NCBI GenBank assembly: GCA_900550935.1 | Contig: URUD01000037.1 | Location: 1 to 29,211, forward strand | DNA length: 29,211 nt | Direction: 5' to 3' | Source: an uncultured Roseburia sp. | GTDB lineage: Bacteria; Bacillota; Clostridia; Lachnospirales; Lachnospiraceae | Part shown: positions 1 to 8,422 of the stretch, in pieces | How the letters are laid out: the number at the start of each line of letters is the position of its first letter | How positions within the stretch are numbered: position 1 is the first letter of the stretch | Notes under the pieces: model-generated | Seen by the model: the letters and a program-made list of their open reading frames with translations, nothing else | Database searches by the model: none | What the model was told of the DNA's origin: nothing | Made by a program: the position numbers and the translations under genes

Positions 1-55
1 AGACTCAAAATCTGTTGGTGGCAACACCGTATGGGTTCAAGTCCCATTGCCGGCA
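1..55 (+). tRNA. tRNA-Leu (anticodon CAA), 3' part, cut by window start
   Basis: The window opens inside the anticodon stem. AGA at 1-3 pairs with TCT at 11-13 around a seven-base loop whose positions 34-36 are CAA (6-8), which reads the Leu codon UUG. A class II variable arm follows (GGTG 17-20 / CACC 25-28), then a T arm (ATGGG 31-35, loop TTCAAGT, CCCAT 43-47), seven acceptor bases (48-54) and discriminator A55. The long variable arm fits Leu and excludes most other families. No CCA is encoded. The 5' half lies outside the window. Confidence 0.88.
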
Positions 56-71
56 TTCTAGAGAAGAAAAA

Positions 72-100
72 CGGACAGCATTTAATGCTGTCCGCTTTTT
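72..100. terminator. Intrinsic terminator after tRNA-Leu, shared with the small minus-strand gene
   Basis: A 9-bp GC-rich stem (CGGACAGCA 72-80 with TGCTGTCCG 86-94, loop 81-85) is followed by CTTTTTG on the plus strand. Reading leftward, the same stem is followed by a T-rich stretch (complement of AGAAAAA, 64-71), so it can work in both directions. The stop codon of the small minus-strand gene lies in the loop. Confidence 0.85.
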
Positions 101-231
101 GTTTCATTTACGGGTTGACCAAGAATATAGAAATCGATCAATCGTCGAATGGTATTCTGCTGTGTTTCAATGATCTGTCTGTAATCATCATTTTCTTTCG
201 TTAAACGAGTCAGCTCCGTTTCAACGTTCAT
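82..231 (-). CDS. Small hypothetical protein, 49 aa, coiled-coil-like
   Basis: An ATG at 231 (minus) opens a 50-codon frame ending in TAA at 82-84, inside the loop of the shared terminator. An AGAAGGG purine stretch lies about 9 bases upstream (complement of 241-247), a usable ribosome binding site. The product begins MNVETELTRLTKEN, is rich in Glu, Gln, Thr and Arg, and could form a single amphipathic or coiled-coil helix of about 35 residues. It has no Cys, no signal peptide and no membrane segment. A good start signal at one end and a terminator at the other make it more credible than a chance frame. I do not recognise the family and assign no function. Confidence 0.6.
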   Translation of the reverse strand: MNVETELTRLTKENDDYRQIIETQQNTIRRLIDFYILGQPVNETKSGQH

Positions 232-418
232 TTTAAAAACCCTTCTTCATCTTATTATGAGCTTCTTGCATGCCCCATATAAGCATAGTAGTGAACTTTG
301 TAGGGAAAGTCAAGCAAAGTTTTGTCAGAAAAAAATACAATTTTGCTGTTATACACATAAAGTGCCAAAAAAAGACAAACAGGAGTGCAAAAGTTTTTGT
401 GAAAATTTAGCGAACTCA
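232..418. other. Intergenic AT-rich stretch between divergent genes
   Basis: This lies between the small minus-strand gene and the promoter of the LTA-synthase-like gene. The frame 257-442 inside it has no ribosome binding site and runs into the promoter, so I do not call it. A weak leftward -10 (CATAAT, complement of 254-259) with a poor -35 could serve the small gene. I see nothing else. Confidence 0.5.
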
Positions 419-448
419 TTTCCAATCACAGGAAGAATATGATAAAAT
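419..448 (+). promoter_or_regulatory. Sigma-A-type promoter of the LTA-synthase-like gene
   Basis: TTTCCA (419-424) is followed after 18 bases by TAAAAT (443-448), preceded by TG at 440-441, an extended -10. Transcription would start near 455, just ahead of the ribosome binding site at 461-467. The ATG at 447 therefore lies inside the -10 and cannot be the translation start. Confidence 0.6.
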
Positions 449-460
449 GTCTGGTGGCAA

Positions 461-467
461 AAGGAGA
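461..467 (+). promoter_or_regulatory. Ribosome binding site that decides the start at 474
   Basis: AAGGAGA sits six bases before the ATG at 474. The in-frame ATG at 447 has no such site and overlaps the predicted -10 box. Confidence 0.8.
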
Positions 468-473
468 TTTATC

Positions 474-2318
474 ATGAATGGAAGTAGAAAATTAAAGAGC
501 TCCACACAGAAAAAGGAGCCAAAAAAAGTTGTAATACCCAAAGAAGGCTTACAAAGGGCAGGAAGAGTGGCAGGTAATGTCTTATGGTTTGTGCTGCCGC
601 CGATCCTTTGTTTTTATTTATTAGAATGTTACACCCACAACCCGTTTGCAGAGGTGCGTCCATGGGCGCAGTTTTTTAATATCCTCTTATTTGAGTTTGT
701 GGCAGCTATCTTGTTTGGCATAACAGGGACCATAAAGCTGGCATACCGCATTTTGTGCGGGATAACGATGGCTTATGGGATCGCAAACGCCTATGTGGTG
801 CAGTTCCGCACCAACCCGATCGTGCCGTGGGATATTTTATCCATAAAAACGGCGGCAAGCGTGGCGGATAATTATGATTTTACGCCGACCGTCCGGATGG
901 TGGCTACGACGATCGCATTGACGGCACTGATCGTTTTACTTCATTTTGCAAAAGTGTCCGTCCGCAGGATCGCATTCTGGAAACGTGCGGCCGCGGCAGC
1001 AGCAGTGGTGTTTGTACTGGTCGGATTTTCCGGTACGCTTCAGAAAGAAAGCTTCCAGAACAGCCATCGTTTATATAATAAGTTATTTACACCGGTTTAC
1101 ATGACAAATGTGGATGGAGTAGCGGTAACCTTTGTGATGAATCTGGCGTATATGTCCATTGAAAAACCGGCAGGATATGACAAGGGGGAAGCGCAGTCGG
1201 TGCTGGCAGAGTATGATACGACATCGGATCAGACATCACAAGAAGATCTGCCGAATATCCTTGTCATTATGGATGAGGCATTTTCCGATCTCTCCGTGCT
1301 CGGAGAATTTGACACGAATGAAGATTACATGCCGTTTGTCCACAGCTTACAGCAGGGGGCAGACAATACGGTGAGTGGAATGTTGAACGTCTCCGTCTGC
1401 GGAGGCAACACGGCAAATACCGAATTTGAATTTCTGACCGGAAATACCATGGCATTTCTGCCGCAGGGAAGTGTCCCTTATCAGCAGTACATCACCGGAG
1501 AGATGATGGCATTGCCGGAATATCTGCGTGGGCTTGGCTATGAGACAGTGGCAACGCATCCTTTCAATGCAGACGGCTGGGACAGGGATACCGTCTATCC
1601 GTATCTTGGATTTGACCGCAGCGTATTTAAAGAAGATTATCTGATCCCGCATTATGTCAGACAGTATATCAGTGATGAGAGCTGCGTGGAAAAACTGATT
1701 GAGTTTTATGAGACGAAAGAGGAGGGCAAACCGTTATTTGCCTTTAATGTAACAATGCAGAATCATGGCGGCTATCAGGATTCCTATAATAATTTTACAC
1801 CGGATATCACGGTGACGGATTCGCAGAACACTTCCTTAAACCAGTATCTTTCTCTGATCAAATTATCCGATCAGGCACTGGAAGAACTGGTAGATTATTT
1901 TTCCCAGGTGGATGAAAAGACCGTGATCGTCTTCTTTGGCGACCATCAGCCGGGTGATTCGGTGGCGTATACCATCCTTGCAAAAAACGGCATGCAGTGG
2001 AACAATCTGGATGAGGAAGAGCAGAAACTCCGCTATCAGGTACCGTATATCATGTGGGCAAATTATGATATTGATGCGGAAACCGGAGCCGACACCAGTG
2101 CAAATTATCTGGCGGCGGAAGTGTTGGAACGAGCAGGAGTGCCGCTTTCTTCCTACCAGTCCTATCTGATGGATTTAAAAGAGGAATATCCGATCCTCTC
2201 TGCCGTGCGGCTGCAGAAATCAGACGGTGTGGAGAGCACGGTCAAAGAGGAAAAGAGTGGTTTGGACACCTATCGGAAACTGGAATATTATCAGCTATTT
2301 GATTATCAGAAAAAGTAA
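474..2318 (+). CDS. LTA synthase family protein (membrane sulfatase-fold phosphoglycerol transferase)
   Basis: The protein has 614 residues: a basic N-terminus, a multi-pass membrane region over roughly the first 200 residues, and a C-terminal extracellular sulfatase-fold domain from about residue 259 (LPNILVIMDEAF). Sequence landmarks are GGNTANTEFEF, where T313 occupies the place of the nucleophilic Thr of LtaS-type enzymes, and FFGDHQPG (D490, H491), the late metal-binding motif. Family members transfer glycerol phosphate from phosphatidylglycerol to polymerise lipoteichoic acid or decorate related polymers on the outer membrane face. The family assignment is secure; whether this copy is the main LTA polymerase is inference. 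It is followed after 12 bases by a YfhO-family gene, a partnership that fits teichoic acid synthesis and glycosylation. Start chosen from the promoter and ribosome binding site just upstream. Confidence 0.9.
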   Translation: MNGSRKLKSSTQKKEPKKVVIPKEGLQRAGRVAGNVLWFVLPPILCFYLLECYTHNPFAEVRPWAQFFNILLFEFVAAILFGITGTIKLAYRILCGITMAYGIANAYVVQFRTNPIVPWDILSIKTAASVADNYDFTPTVRMVATTIALTALIVLLHFAKVSVRRIAFWKRAAAAAAVVFVLVGFSGTLQKESFQNSHRLYNKLFTPVYMTNVDGVAVTFVMNLAYMSIEKPAGYDKGEAQSVLAEYDTTSDQTSQEDLPNILVIMDEAFSDLSVLGEFDTNEDYMPFVHSLQQGADNTVSGMLNVSVCGGNTANTEFEFLTGNTMAFLPQGSVPYQQYITGEMMALPEYLRGLGYETVATHPFNADGWDRDTVYPYLGFDRSVFKEDYLIPHYVRQYISDESCVEKLIEFYETKEEGKPLFAFNVTMQNHGGYQDSYNNFTPDITVTDSQNTSLNQYLSLIKLSDQALEELVDYFSQVDEKTVIVFFGDHQPGDSVAYTILAKNGMQWNNLDEEEQKLRYQVPYIMWANYDIDAETGADTSANYLAAEVLERAGVPLSSYQSYLMDLKEEYPILSAVRLQKSDGVESTVKEEKSGLDTYRKLEYYQLFDYQKK

Positions 2319-2330
2319 GAGGTCGTAATC

Positions 2331-4817
2331 GTGAAAGAAAAAGACAGAAAAAAGAAATGGGAAGAACGGCTTCCGTTAGCAGCATCCTTTCTGCTGCCCC
2401 TGTTGCTGGTGGTGATCGTATGTATCAGCCATGAGGTCTATCCGTTTGGAGATCAGTGTATCCTACATATTGATATGTACCATCAGTACTGTCCGTTTTT
2501 TACAGAACTGCTTCATAAATTAAGAGAGGGCGGCAGTGCCTTTTATACATGGAATGTCGGGCTTGGCGTGGACTTTGTCTCGCTGTATGCGTATTATCTG
2601 GCAAGTCCATTAAACTGGCTGTTGATTTTCTGCCCGCAGGGGGCGGTCATTGAATTTATGACGATCCTTGTGGCGCTCAAGATCTCGCTGGCAGGACTGT
2701 TTTTTGGAGCTTATTTAAAATACCATTTTTCTTCCAATCATCCGGCAATTTCAATTTTTGCAACGGCTTACGCACTGTCTGCATTTGTGGCAGCCTATGC
2801 ATGGAATATCATGTGGATGGACTGCATTGCGTTAGCACCGCTTGTTCTGGTGGGGCTCGAAAAACTTGTGAAGGAAGAAAAAACGGCTCTTTACTATGTC
2901 AGCCTTTCGCTTTGTATTTTAAGCAACTATTATATTTCGATCATGATCTGCATTTTCCTTGTGATCTGGTTTTTCGTCACATTTTTACAGAACAGGGCGA
3001 GCGGGATAAAAGCATGGGTACGCTTTTTCGTGTATTCCCTGCTTGCCGGTGGAACCGGAGCGATCCTGATCATACCGGAAGCAATCATTCTGGGAAGCAG
3101 TGGATCTAAAAATATTTCTTTCCCGGATCAGATGGAGTGGTATTTTAATCTGATCGCAGAACTGGGCAGACATTCGGCAATGACGGATGTTTACACCGGA
3201 AGAAACCACTGGCCGAATATCTATTGTGGCGTGTTTACTGTGATGCTGTTTGTACTGTTTTTTTTAAACCGGGAATTCTCCTGGAAGAAAAAGTGCATGG
3301 GCGGATTTTTAGCACTGTTCTTCCTGCTCGGTTTTGCCAATAACCAGCTGGATTTTATCTGGCACGGGCTTCATTTCCCGGATTCCCTGCCGGGCAGACA
3401 GAGCTTTCTGTATATCTTTTTACTGCTTGTGCTTTCCTATGAGACTTTCTTACATTTCAAGGGAAACCGTCTCTGGCATGCACTCGTGGCGGGGGCAGTA
3501 CCGGCGGCAGTATTTTTGTGGTCGTATCAGATCTCAGAGGAAGATCTGATCAGCACGGAAGCAAAGTCGACCACACTGGTCTTTCTTGCAATTTATATGG
3601 TTATCTTATGTTTTTATTTCTGGGATGGGGCACGCGTGAAGACGTTGATGCTCCAGATCGCCTGCTTTGCCATGGTGGCAGAGCTTTTGATGAATTTTAA
3701 CCAGACCGGGCTTGGCACAACCGGAAGAACACCTTATGTGCAGTCCTGGTCGGATTATCAGGATGTTCTCTCCGATGTAAAAGAACTCACAAAGGATGAG
3801 GGAGTCACTTTTTACCGGACGGAAGAGCTGGAACGCAAGACGAAAAATGATGCGGCTTTGTTCGGTTATCACTCTGCAACCCAGTTTTCCTCCCTGATGA
3901 ATCTGGATATCAGCCATTTTTACCAGGCAGTCGGCATGGAGGGGGGGAAGAACTTTTACTGCATCAATGGTGCAACGCCACTGATTTCCGCCATGCTTTC
4001 CTTAAGATATGTGATTGCGGATAATGGAGAGGAAGCCAACCCGATCCGCACGCTGGTCGCACAGAGCGGTTCCACCTGTTTATATGAGAACAAATATGTG
4101 CTGCCACTTGGCTTTATGATGTCAGAGAATGTCGTTGATGCGTGGGATTACAAAGGGGCAGAGGATAAGATCGAGGCGCAGAATGAACTGGCATATCTGC
4201 TCGGGGCGAAAGAACCGATGCTGACAGAGATCCCGGCAGCTTCCGAAAACGGAGTATCTACGATAGAGGTTTCAGAGGATGCTTATATCTTTGCAACCTA
4301 TGGCAGGACAACGGTCGAGAATCTGACGGAAGAGATCAGTGATGGCAGGACAAAATCATTTTCCAAGGTGTCACACGGTTACACGCTGGATCTTGGCTAT
4401 TGTAATGCGGGCGATACCGTCCGTGTCAAAAACACGATAAACCAGACCCTTTCCTTAAAGGCTTATAAACTGAATTTGGAGGCACTTGCAGATGCATACG
4501 AGACTTTGCAACAGCAGACGATGGAGCTGACTTCTTTTTCCGATACGAAGATCACAGGAAAGGTAAATGTAAAGGAAGCCGGCAGGATGATCTTTTCCAT
4601 TGCAAATGATGATGGCTGGACGCTCTATGTGGATGGGGTAGAAACACAGCCGCAGGTATTTGGAGAGGGATTTTTAAGTGTTTCCTTAGAAGAAGGGGAA
4701 CATGAAATCTGTTTGAAATATGAGACTCCGGGATTTCGGATGGGGCTTGGGATTTCGCTCACCAGTATCGCAGTGTTTGCGATACTGATGTATGCAAAAA
4801 GACGCCGCTCGTTTTAA
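2331..4817 (+). CDS. YfhO family polytopic membrane protein
   Basis: This is an 828-residue protein starting at GTG, with AAGAGGT seven bases upstream overlapping the previous stop. A basic N-terminus leads into a long series of hydrophobic helices (roughly residues 15-460). A soluble, probably external region follows (about 470-800), then one last helix and the basic tail KRRRSF. Early conserved features include DQCILHIDMYHQY and WNVGLGVDF, typical of YfhO proteins, which resemble GT-C glycosyltransferases. In Bacillus subtilis YfhO works with CsbB to glycosylate lipoteichoic acid. Cotranscription with the LTA-synthase-like gene supports a role in modifying that polymer, but the sugar and acceptor cannot be read from sequence. 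The stop codon overlaps that of the convergent LCP gene. Confidence 0.88.
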   Translation: MKEKDRKKKWEERLPLAASFLLPLLLVVIVCISHEVYPFGDQCILHIDMYHQYCPFFTELLHKLREGGSAFYTWNVGLGVDFVSLYAYYLASPLNWLLIFCPQGAVIEFMTILVALKISLAGLFFGAYLKYHFSSNHPAISIFATAYALSAFVAAYAWNIMWMDCIALAPLVLVGLEKLVKEEKTALYYVSLSLCILSNYYISIMICIFLVIWFFVTFLQNRASGIKAWVRFFVYSLLAGGTGAILIIPEAIILGSSGSKNISFPDQMEWYFNLIAELGRHSAMTDVYTGRNHWPNIYCGVFTVMLFVLFFLNREFSWKKKCMGGFLALFFLLGFANNQLDFIWHGLHFPDSLPGRQSFLYIFLLLVLSYETFLHFKGNRLWHALVAGAVPAAVFLWSYQISEEDLISTEAKSTTLVFLAIYMVILCFYFWDGARVKTLMLQIACFAMVAELLMNFNQTGLGTTGRTPYVQSWSDYQDVLSDVKELTKDEGVTFYRTEELERKTKNDAALFGYHSATQFSSLMNLDISHFYQAVGMEGGKNFYCINGATPLISAMLSLRYVIADNGEEANPIRTLVAQSGSTCLYENKYVLPLGFMMSENVVDAWDYKGAEDKIEAQNELAYLLGAKEPMLTEIPAASENGVSTIEVSEDAYIFATYGRTTVENLTEEISDGRTKSFSKVSHGYTLDLGYCNAGDTVRVKNTINQTLSLKAYKLNLEALADAYETLQQQTMELTSFSDTKITGKVNVKEAGRMIFSIANDDGWTLYVDGVETQPQVFGEGFLSVSLEEGEHEICLKYETPGFRMGLGISLTSIAVFAILMYAKRRRSF
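4763..4787. other. Perfect 10-bp stem-loop inside the 3' end of the yfhO-like gene
   Basis: CAGTATCGCA (4763-4772) pairs with TGCGATACTG (4778-4787) around the loop GTGTT. It lies 27 bases before the overlapping stop codons of two convergent genes that have no separate intergenic terminator. There is no T-run on either side, so classical intrinsic termination is uncertain; it could protect 3' ends or pause converging polymerases. Confidence 0.6.
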
Positions 4818-5881
4818 TAGCCGTCTCCCTGACGAAATCCGGTTTTCTGGATAATTGTTTCACTGTTTTGCTGCACAGTCTGTGACGGAGTATAGTTTTC
4901 ATCGTCATATAAAAACTGATGCAGCTTTGTGACATTGGATGCCAGATCACATGGGATAACGACATCTCCGACCGAATCGTAGGTATGGGTTGCCTTTTCA
5001 AATGGGAAACCGGTCGTTTCTCCCATATCATAGCTGAAGATTTTGGTGGCAAGTGAAATGATGTCTGTGGTAGACAGGTTCGTTTCAATATCACCAAATA
5101 CTTCATTGATCAATTTGTTTAAAGTCAGCAGATTGGATTTCTGGGCTTTGGCAACCATGGCAGAAAGCACGGCACGCTGACGTTCCGTTCGTTTGTAATC
5201 ATTTCCACCGCCATAGCGGATCCTTGCAAAGGCACATGCCTGTACGCCGTCTAATGTATAAGTACCACCGGAAGGCGGAACGACAGAGGAGTGACCGGTC
5301 AGTTCGTTGATCTCACGGATGTAGCCGGTCATCAGGTTTGCCTCATCATCTGTGATCGTCATTTCAATCCCACCTAATAAATCCACACATTCTACAATTG
5401 CGTTAAAATCGACTGTGACGTGGTCTGTGATATTTAAGTCCAGATTTGTATTGAGCATGGAGATTGCCTGCTCCGGTCCACCCTTTGCGTAAGCGGCGTT
5501 GCATTTCTGAAATACGCCATCCCCGGTGTCTAAATAGCTGTCACGGTAGACAGAAGCAATCTTGACATCATGTGTCTTGCCATTGATGGCGGCGATCATG
5601 ATCACATCACTGCGCCCCTGCATCAGATCTCCGTTGGAACGGTTGTCCAGACCAAACAGAGCGATGGTCTTATAACCATCCATGATCTTCTGGGATTCGT
5701 CGGAAATATCTTCATTGATGGAAATATTGGAATTGTCCAGAGGGGTGGTGTTGATCTTCATGAATTTGGTGGCTGCGAATGCCAGTGCCGCAAGGATCAG
5801 CAGGATCAGGAGCTCGATTATGAGCAGGGCGGCTTTGTTCTTTTTCTTTTTTCTATGACGTGAATTTGTTGTAGCTGTCAT
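4814..5881 (-). CDS. LytR-CpsA-Psr (LCP) family cell-wall glycopolymer ligase
   Basis: The protein has 355 residues: a short basic cytoplasmic head (RHRKKKKNK), one membrane helix (about 18-40) and an external LCP domain (about 70-240). Visible landmarks are SDVIM with D92, VYRDS with R113, FARIRYGG with R220 and R222, and KRTERQR (231-236), the charged residues that bind polyprenyl pyrophosphate and Mg in this family. LCP enzymes attach teichoic acids or capsule polymers to peptidoglycan, which suits the neighbouring LTA-related genes. The start at 5881 has AGGAGG (complement of 5888-5893) and a promoter beyond it. The frame stays open upstream to 6187, but that part covers the promoters and is not coding. 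The C-terminus (about 105 residues after the domain) is unassigned. Confidence 0.92.
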   Translation of the reverse strand: MTATTNSRHRKKKKNKAALLIIELLILLILAALAFAATKFMKINTTPLDNSNISINEDISDESQKIMDGYKTIALFGLDNRSNGDLMQGRSDVIMIAAINGKTHDVKIASVYRDSYLDTGDGVFQKCNAAYAKGGPEQAISMLNTNLDLNITDHVTVDFNAIVECVDLLGGIEMTITDDEANLMTGYIREINELTGHSSVVPPSGGTYTLDGVQACAFARIRYGGGNDYKRTERQRAVLSAMVAKAQKSNLLTLNKLINEVFGDIETNLSTTDIISLATKIFSYDMGETTGFPFEKATHTYDSVGDVVIPCDLASNVTKLHQFLYDDENYTPSQTVQQNSETIIQKTGFRQGDGY

Positions 5882-5938
5882 AAATTTCCTCCTATTATAA
5901 AAAATAAAAATGGTGCAGGGTTTCCTGGAATGTACCAT

Positions 5939-5967
5939 ATGATAGGGCAGAACAGGGGAAAATACAA
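5939..5967 (-). promoter_or_regulatory. Promoter of the LCP gene
   Basis: Reading leftward, TTGTAT (complement of 5962-5967) is followed after exactly 17 bases by TATCAT (complement of 5939-5944). It sits 45 to 50 bases before the ribosome binding site AGGAGG at 5888-5893. Confidence 0.6.
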
Positions 5968-6012
5968 TTAAAGTTTTCTTAAATTTTTTATAGATTTTTT
6001 GGAAATTCTGGA

Positions 6013-6040
6013 TTGAAATTCTAACAATGCGTGTTATAAT
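6013..6040 (+). promoter_or_regulatory. Promoter of the first chemoreceptor gene
   Basis: TTGAAA (6013-6018), a 16-base spacer, then TATAAT (6035-6040) with TG at 6032-6033 making an extended -10. This is a strong sigma-A-type site. No sigma-D (flagellar) pattern is visible. It is divergent from the LCP promoter, about 45 bases apart. Confidence 0.75.
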
Positions 6041-6090
6041 ATTGAAAAAAATCAGAGGATAAAGTGGAATAGTAGGAGGTAAGACTACAT

Positions 6091-7776
6091 ATGAGAGAAA
6101 AACTTGAAAAAATGCGGATTGAGAAACGATTGAATTATGGCTATCAGATCGTAATCGGACTGATGATCGCATCAGGTGTGATCGCACTGGTTGTAATCTG
6201 CCGGTTATATGGAACGACCAACCGTTATATTAACAAAGTTGCAAAAACAAATGTGGCAGTAAAAGAATGCCGGATCGATATAAATGTGGCAGCACGCAGT
6301 ATCCGTGAGATGGCATTGAATGATGACACCTCCACTTATGCAGATTATCAGAGTGGGGTTTCCGAAAAACTTGAGGATGTGAACACACAGCTTCAGATCA
6401 TCAAAGACTGCAATGTGATCGGAGATGACTTGTATCAGGAGTATGTAAATGCTCTGACGGAATGGGGTGAGATCGGTTATGCGATCACAGAACAGATTGC
6501 AGCAGGACAGAAAGAAGAAGCAACCGAGCAGATCTTAACAGTCTGCACACCTGCGTTGGATAATCTGGTAAGCATGGCAAATAAGCTGGATACTTATACG
6601 GCACAGGAAGAGGACAGTGCGATACTGCAGATGAACATATTTGCAATGCTTGGTATCGTAGTCGTGATCGCATTTGTGGTGATCGCAGTAATTGTTGCAC
6701 TTAAGATAGGAAAGATTATTGTAGATTCTGTTCTGACACCGCTGGGTGCGATTGATGCGGTTGCAGAAGAGCTTTCAGCCGGAAACCTGCACAGTACGAT
6801 CGAATATCGTTCTGATGACGAGATCGGTGCACTGGCACACAGCCTGCGAAAATCCATCCGTATTTTGGGTTCTTATGTGGACGATATCGCACGTGCCATG
6901 AATGAGTTTTCAAATGGTAACTTTGATGTACAGCCGGAAGTAGAATGGAAGGGAGATTTTGTCGGTATCCTGGATTCCATTATGCAATTTGAAGCAAGTA
7001 TGTCTGACACGGTAAAGGGCATCCGGAAAGCATCTGATCAGGTATCTGGTGGAGCCGGACAGGTGGCAGAGAGTTCTACCGATCTTGCCGAAGGTGCTAC
7101 AAACCAGGCTGCAGTCGTAGAGGAACTGACTGCAACCATCAACAGTGTAGCAGAGCGTGTTGCACAGAATGCAGAGCAGGCAAAAGAGATCAGTGGCAAA
7201 GTGGGACAGCTTGGCAATGAGATACTCGAAGGAAATAATAAGATGCAGGAGATGGTTCAGTCTATGAATGACATTAATGAAGCATCCCAGCAGATCAGTA
7301 ATATCATTGCAACGATCAATGAGATCGCATCCCAGACGAACCTGCTTGCTTTAAATGCTTCGATTGAGGCTGCCCGCGCAGGAGAGGCAGGAAAGGGATT
7401 TGCAGTTGTTGCAGATCAGGTAACAGTATTGGCAGAGCAGAGTGCAGATGCAGCAAAAGAATCAGCGACACTGATCGAACAATCCGTAAAAGCGGTAGAA
7501 AAAGGTATGACCATTGCAGACGAGACTGCAAACCGTCTTGCAGGTGTTGCAGATAATTCAAAGATTATTACAAAAGAGGTCGGTGGTATCGCAGAGGCAT
7601 TGGATGAGCAGACTCATGCGATCCAGCAGATCAACGAGGGCGTGGAAAACATCAATGATGTAGTGCAGACCAATTCCGCTACTTCGGAGGAATGTGCAGC
7701 TGCCAGTCAGGAAATGAGCGGAGAGGCAGATGAACTGCGTAACCTCATCGGTAAATTTAAAGTAACAGGAGAATAA
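6091..7776 (+). CDS. Methyl-accepting chemotaxis protein with four-helix-bundle sensor
   Basis: This 561-residue transducer has a first membrane helix at about residues 15-38, an extracytoplasmic helical sensor region (about 39-185, 4HB_MCP-like), a second helix (about 186-208), a HAMP linker (about 210-265) and a long signalling coiled coil. The hairpin tip is recognisable around NLLALNASIEAARAG, followed by GKGFAVVADQV, the CheA/CheW contact region. It ends LIGKFKVTGE, with no CheR-tethering pentapeptide. The protein should send chemotaxis signals to the flagellar motor; the ligand is not predictable. The start has TAGGAGGT 10 bases upstream. It is monocistronic: its own extended -10 promoter lies upstream and a strong terminator downstream. 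Confidence 0.94.
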   Translation: MREKLEKMRIEKRLNYGYQIVIGLMIASGVIALVVICRLYGTTNRYINKVAKTNVAVKECRIDINVAARSIREMALNDDTSTYADYQSGVSEKLEDVNTQLQIIKDCNVIGDDLYQEYVNALTEWGEIGYAITEQIAAGQKEEATEQILTVCTPALDNLVSMANKLDTYTAQEEDSAILQMNIFAMLGIVVVIAFVVIAVIVALKIGKIIVDSVLTPLGAIDAVAEELSAGNLHSTIEYRSDDEIGALAHSLRKSIRILGSYVDDIARAMNEFSNGNFDVQPEVEWKGDFVGILDSIMQFEASMSDTVKGIRKASDQVSGGAGQVAESSTDLAEGATNQAAVVEELTATINSVAERVAQNAEQAKEISGKVGQLGNEILEGNNKMQEMVQSMNDINEASQQISNIIATINEIASQTNLLALNASIEAARAGEAGKGFAVVADQVTVLAEQSADAAKESATLIEQSVKAVEKGMTIADETANRLAGVADNSKIITKEVGGIAEALDEQTHAIQQINEGVENINDVVQTNSATSEECAAASQEMSGEADELRNLIGKFKVTGE

Positions 7777-7786
7777 GGAAAAAGGA

Positions 7787-7825
7787 AAAAGTCCGGTCGG
7801 CTGTTTCGCTGACCGGACTTTTTTT
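7787..7825 (+). terminator. Strong intrinsic terminator after the chemoreceptor
   Basis: AAAAGTCCGGTC (7787-7798) pairs with GACCGGACTTTT (7811-7822). The stem can extend inward by GGC/GCT around a small loop, and it ends in a run of seven T (7819-7825). Confidence 0.93.
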
Positions 7826-7835
7826 GCAACATGAA

Positions 7836-7864
7836 TTGAAATTCCGCCTGTCATGTGCGATAAT
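7836..7864 (+). promoter_or_regulatory. Promoter of the thioesterase-to-walJ operon
   Basis: TTGAAA (7836-7841), 17-base spacer, GATAAT (7859-7864). It follows directly after the chemoreceptor terminator and is the only good promoter I see before the long run of closely spaced rightward genes up to 16635. Confidence 0.7.
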
Positions 7865-7879
7865 TAAGATAAGTGCGCG

Positions 7880-7900
7880 AAGAGTTGTTAGCGAACTCTT
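7880..7900 (+). other. Leader stem-loop in the 5' untranslated region
   Basis: AAGAGTT (7880-7886) pairs with AACTCTT (7894-7900) around GTTAGCG. It lies in the leader between the promoter and the thioesterase start and is not followed by a T-run. It may only stabilise the messenger. Confidence 0.4.
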
Positions 7901-7932
7901 TGTCCTCATAGAAAGAAAGGTAGTGACATTGT

Positions 7933-8397
7933 ATGGCAGGAGAAGAAATTGAAATTTATGCCGAGCATATGGATGACATCAAGATCCGTCCTTATGAGCA
8001 TCATGCAAAGTATTACGAGACAGATCAGATGGGGATCATTCATCATTCCAACTATATTAAGTGGATGGAAGAGGCGAGAATGGATCTGATGGAACAGATC
8101 GGGCTCAGTTACAAGCAGATGGAAGAGATGGAGATCATTAGCCCTGTCTTATCCGTATCCTGTGAATATCACAGTATGGTACATTTTGATGACATTGTCG
8201 TGATCGAACCAAAGATCGTGAAGTATAATGGCATCAAATTAGAGTTAGAATACCGTATGACTGATAAGAAGACAGGTGAACTGCGTACGACCGGAAAAAG
8301 CTCACATTGCTTTTTGACCCGTTCCGGCAGACCGATTTCACTGAAACGCTCTTATCCGGAGATCGATACAAAATTCTTTGAATACACAGACCTATAA
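7933..8397 (+). CDS. Acyl-CoA thioesterase, hotdog fold (YbgC/4-hydroxybenzoyl-CoA thioesterase type)
   Basis: The protein has 154 residues. The family signature is YYETDQMGIIHHSNYIKW, with D31 as the likely catalytic acid and the HH pair just after it, followed by MEEAR and the strand-rich body of a single hotdog domain. Such enzymes hydrolyse short or medium acyl-CoA thioesters in the cytoplasm; the physiological substrate is unknown. The N-terminus carries about 20 residues before the usual start of the domain. ATG 7933 has only a distant AAAGG, and ATG 7969 (MDDIKIRP) is an alternative start. It is the first gene of the operon, with a Xaa-Pro aminopeptidase 25 bases downstream. Confidence 0.85.
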   Translation: MAGEEIEIYAEHMDDIKIRPYEHHAKYYETDQMGIIHHSNYIKWMEEARMDLMEQIGLSYKQMEEMEIISPVLSVSCEYHSMVHFDDIVVIEPKIVKYNGIKLELEYRMTDKKTGELRTTGKSSHCFLTRSGRPISLKRSYPEIDTKFFEYTDL

Positions 8398-8422
8398 ACA
8401 AAAGACAGCAATGGAGGAAACT

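Noticed and set aside
257..442. 61-residue plus-strand frame upstream of the LTA-synthase-like gene
   Set aside because: It has no ribosome binding site, low-complexity AT-rich content, and it runs into the predicted promoter at 419-448.
5882..6187. 102-residue N-terminal extension of the LCP protein frame
   Set aside because: It covers two divergent promoters and the start of the chemoreceptor gene. The ATG at 5881 has a perfect AGGAGG and a normal LCP N-terminus.
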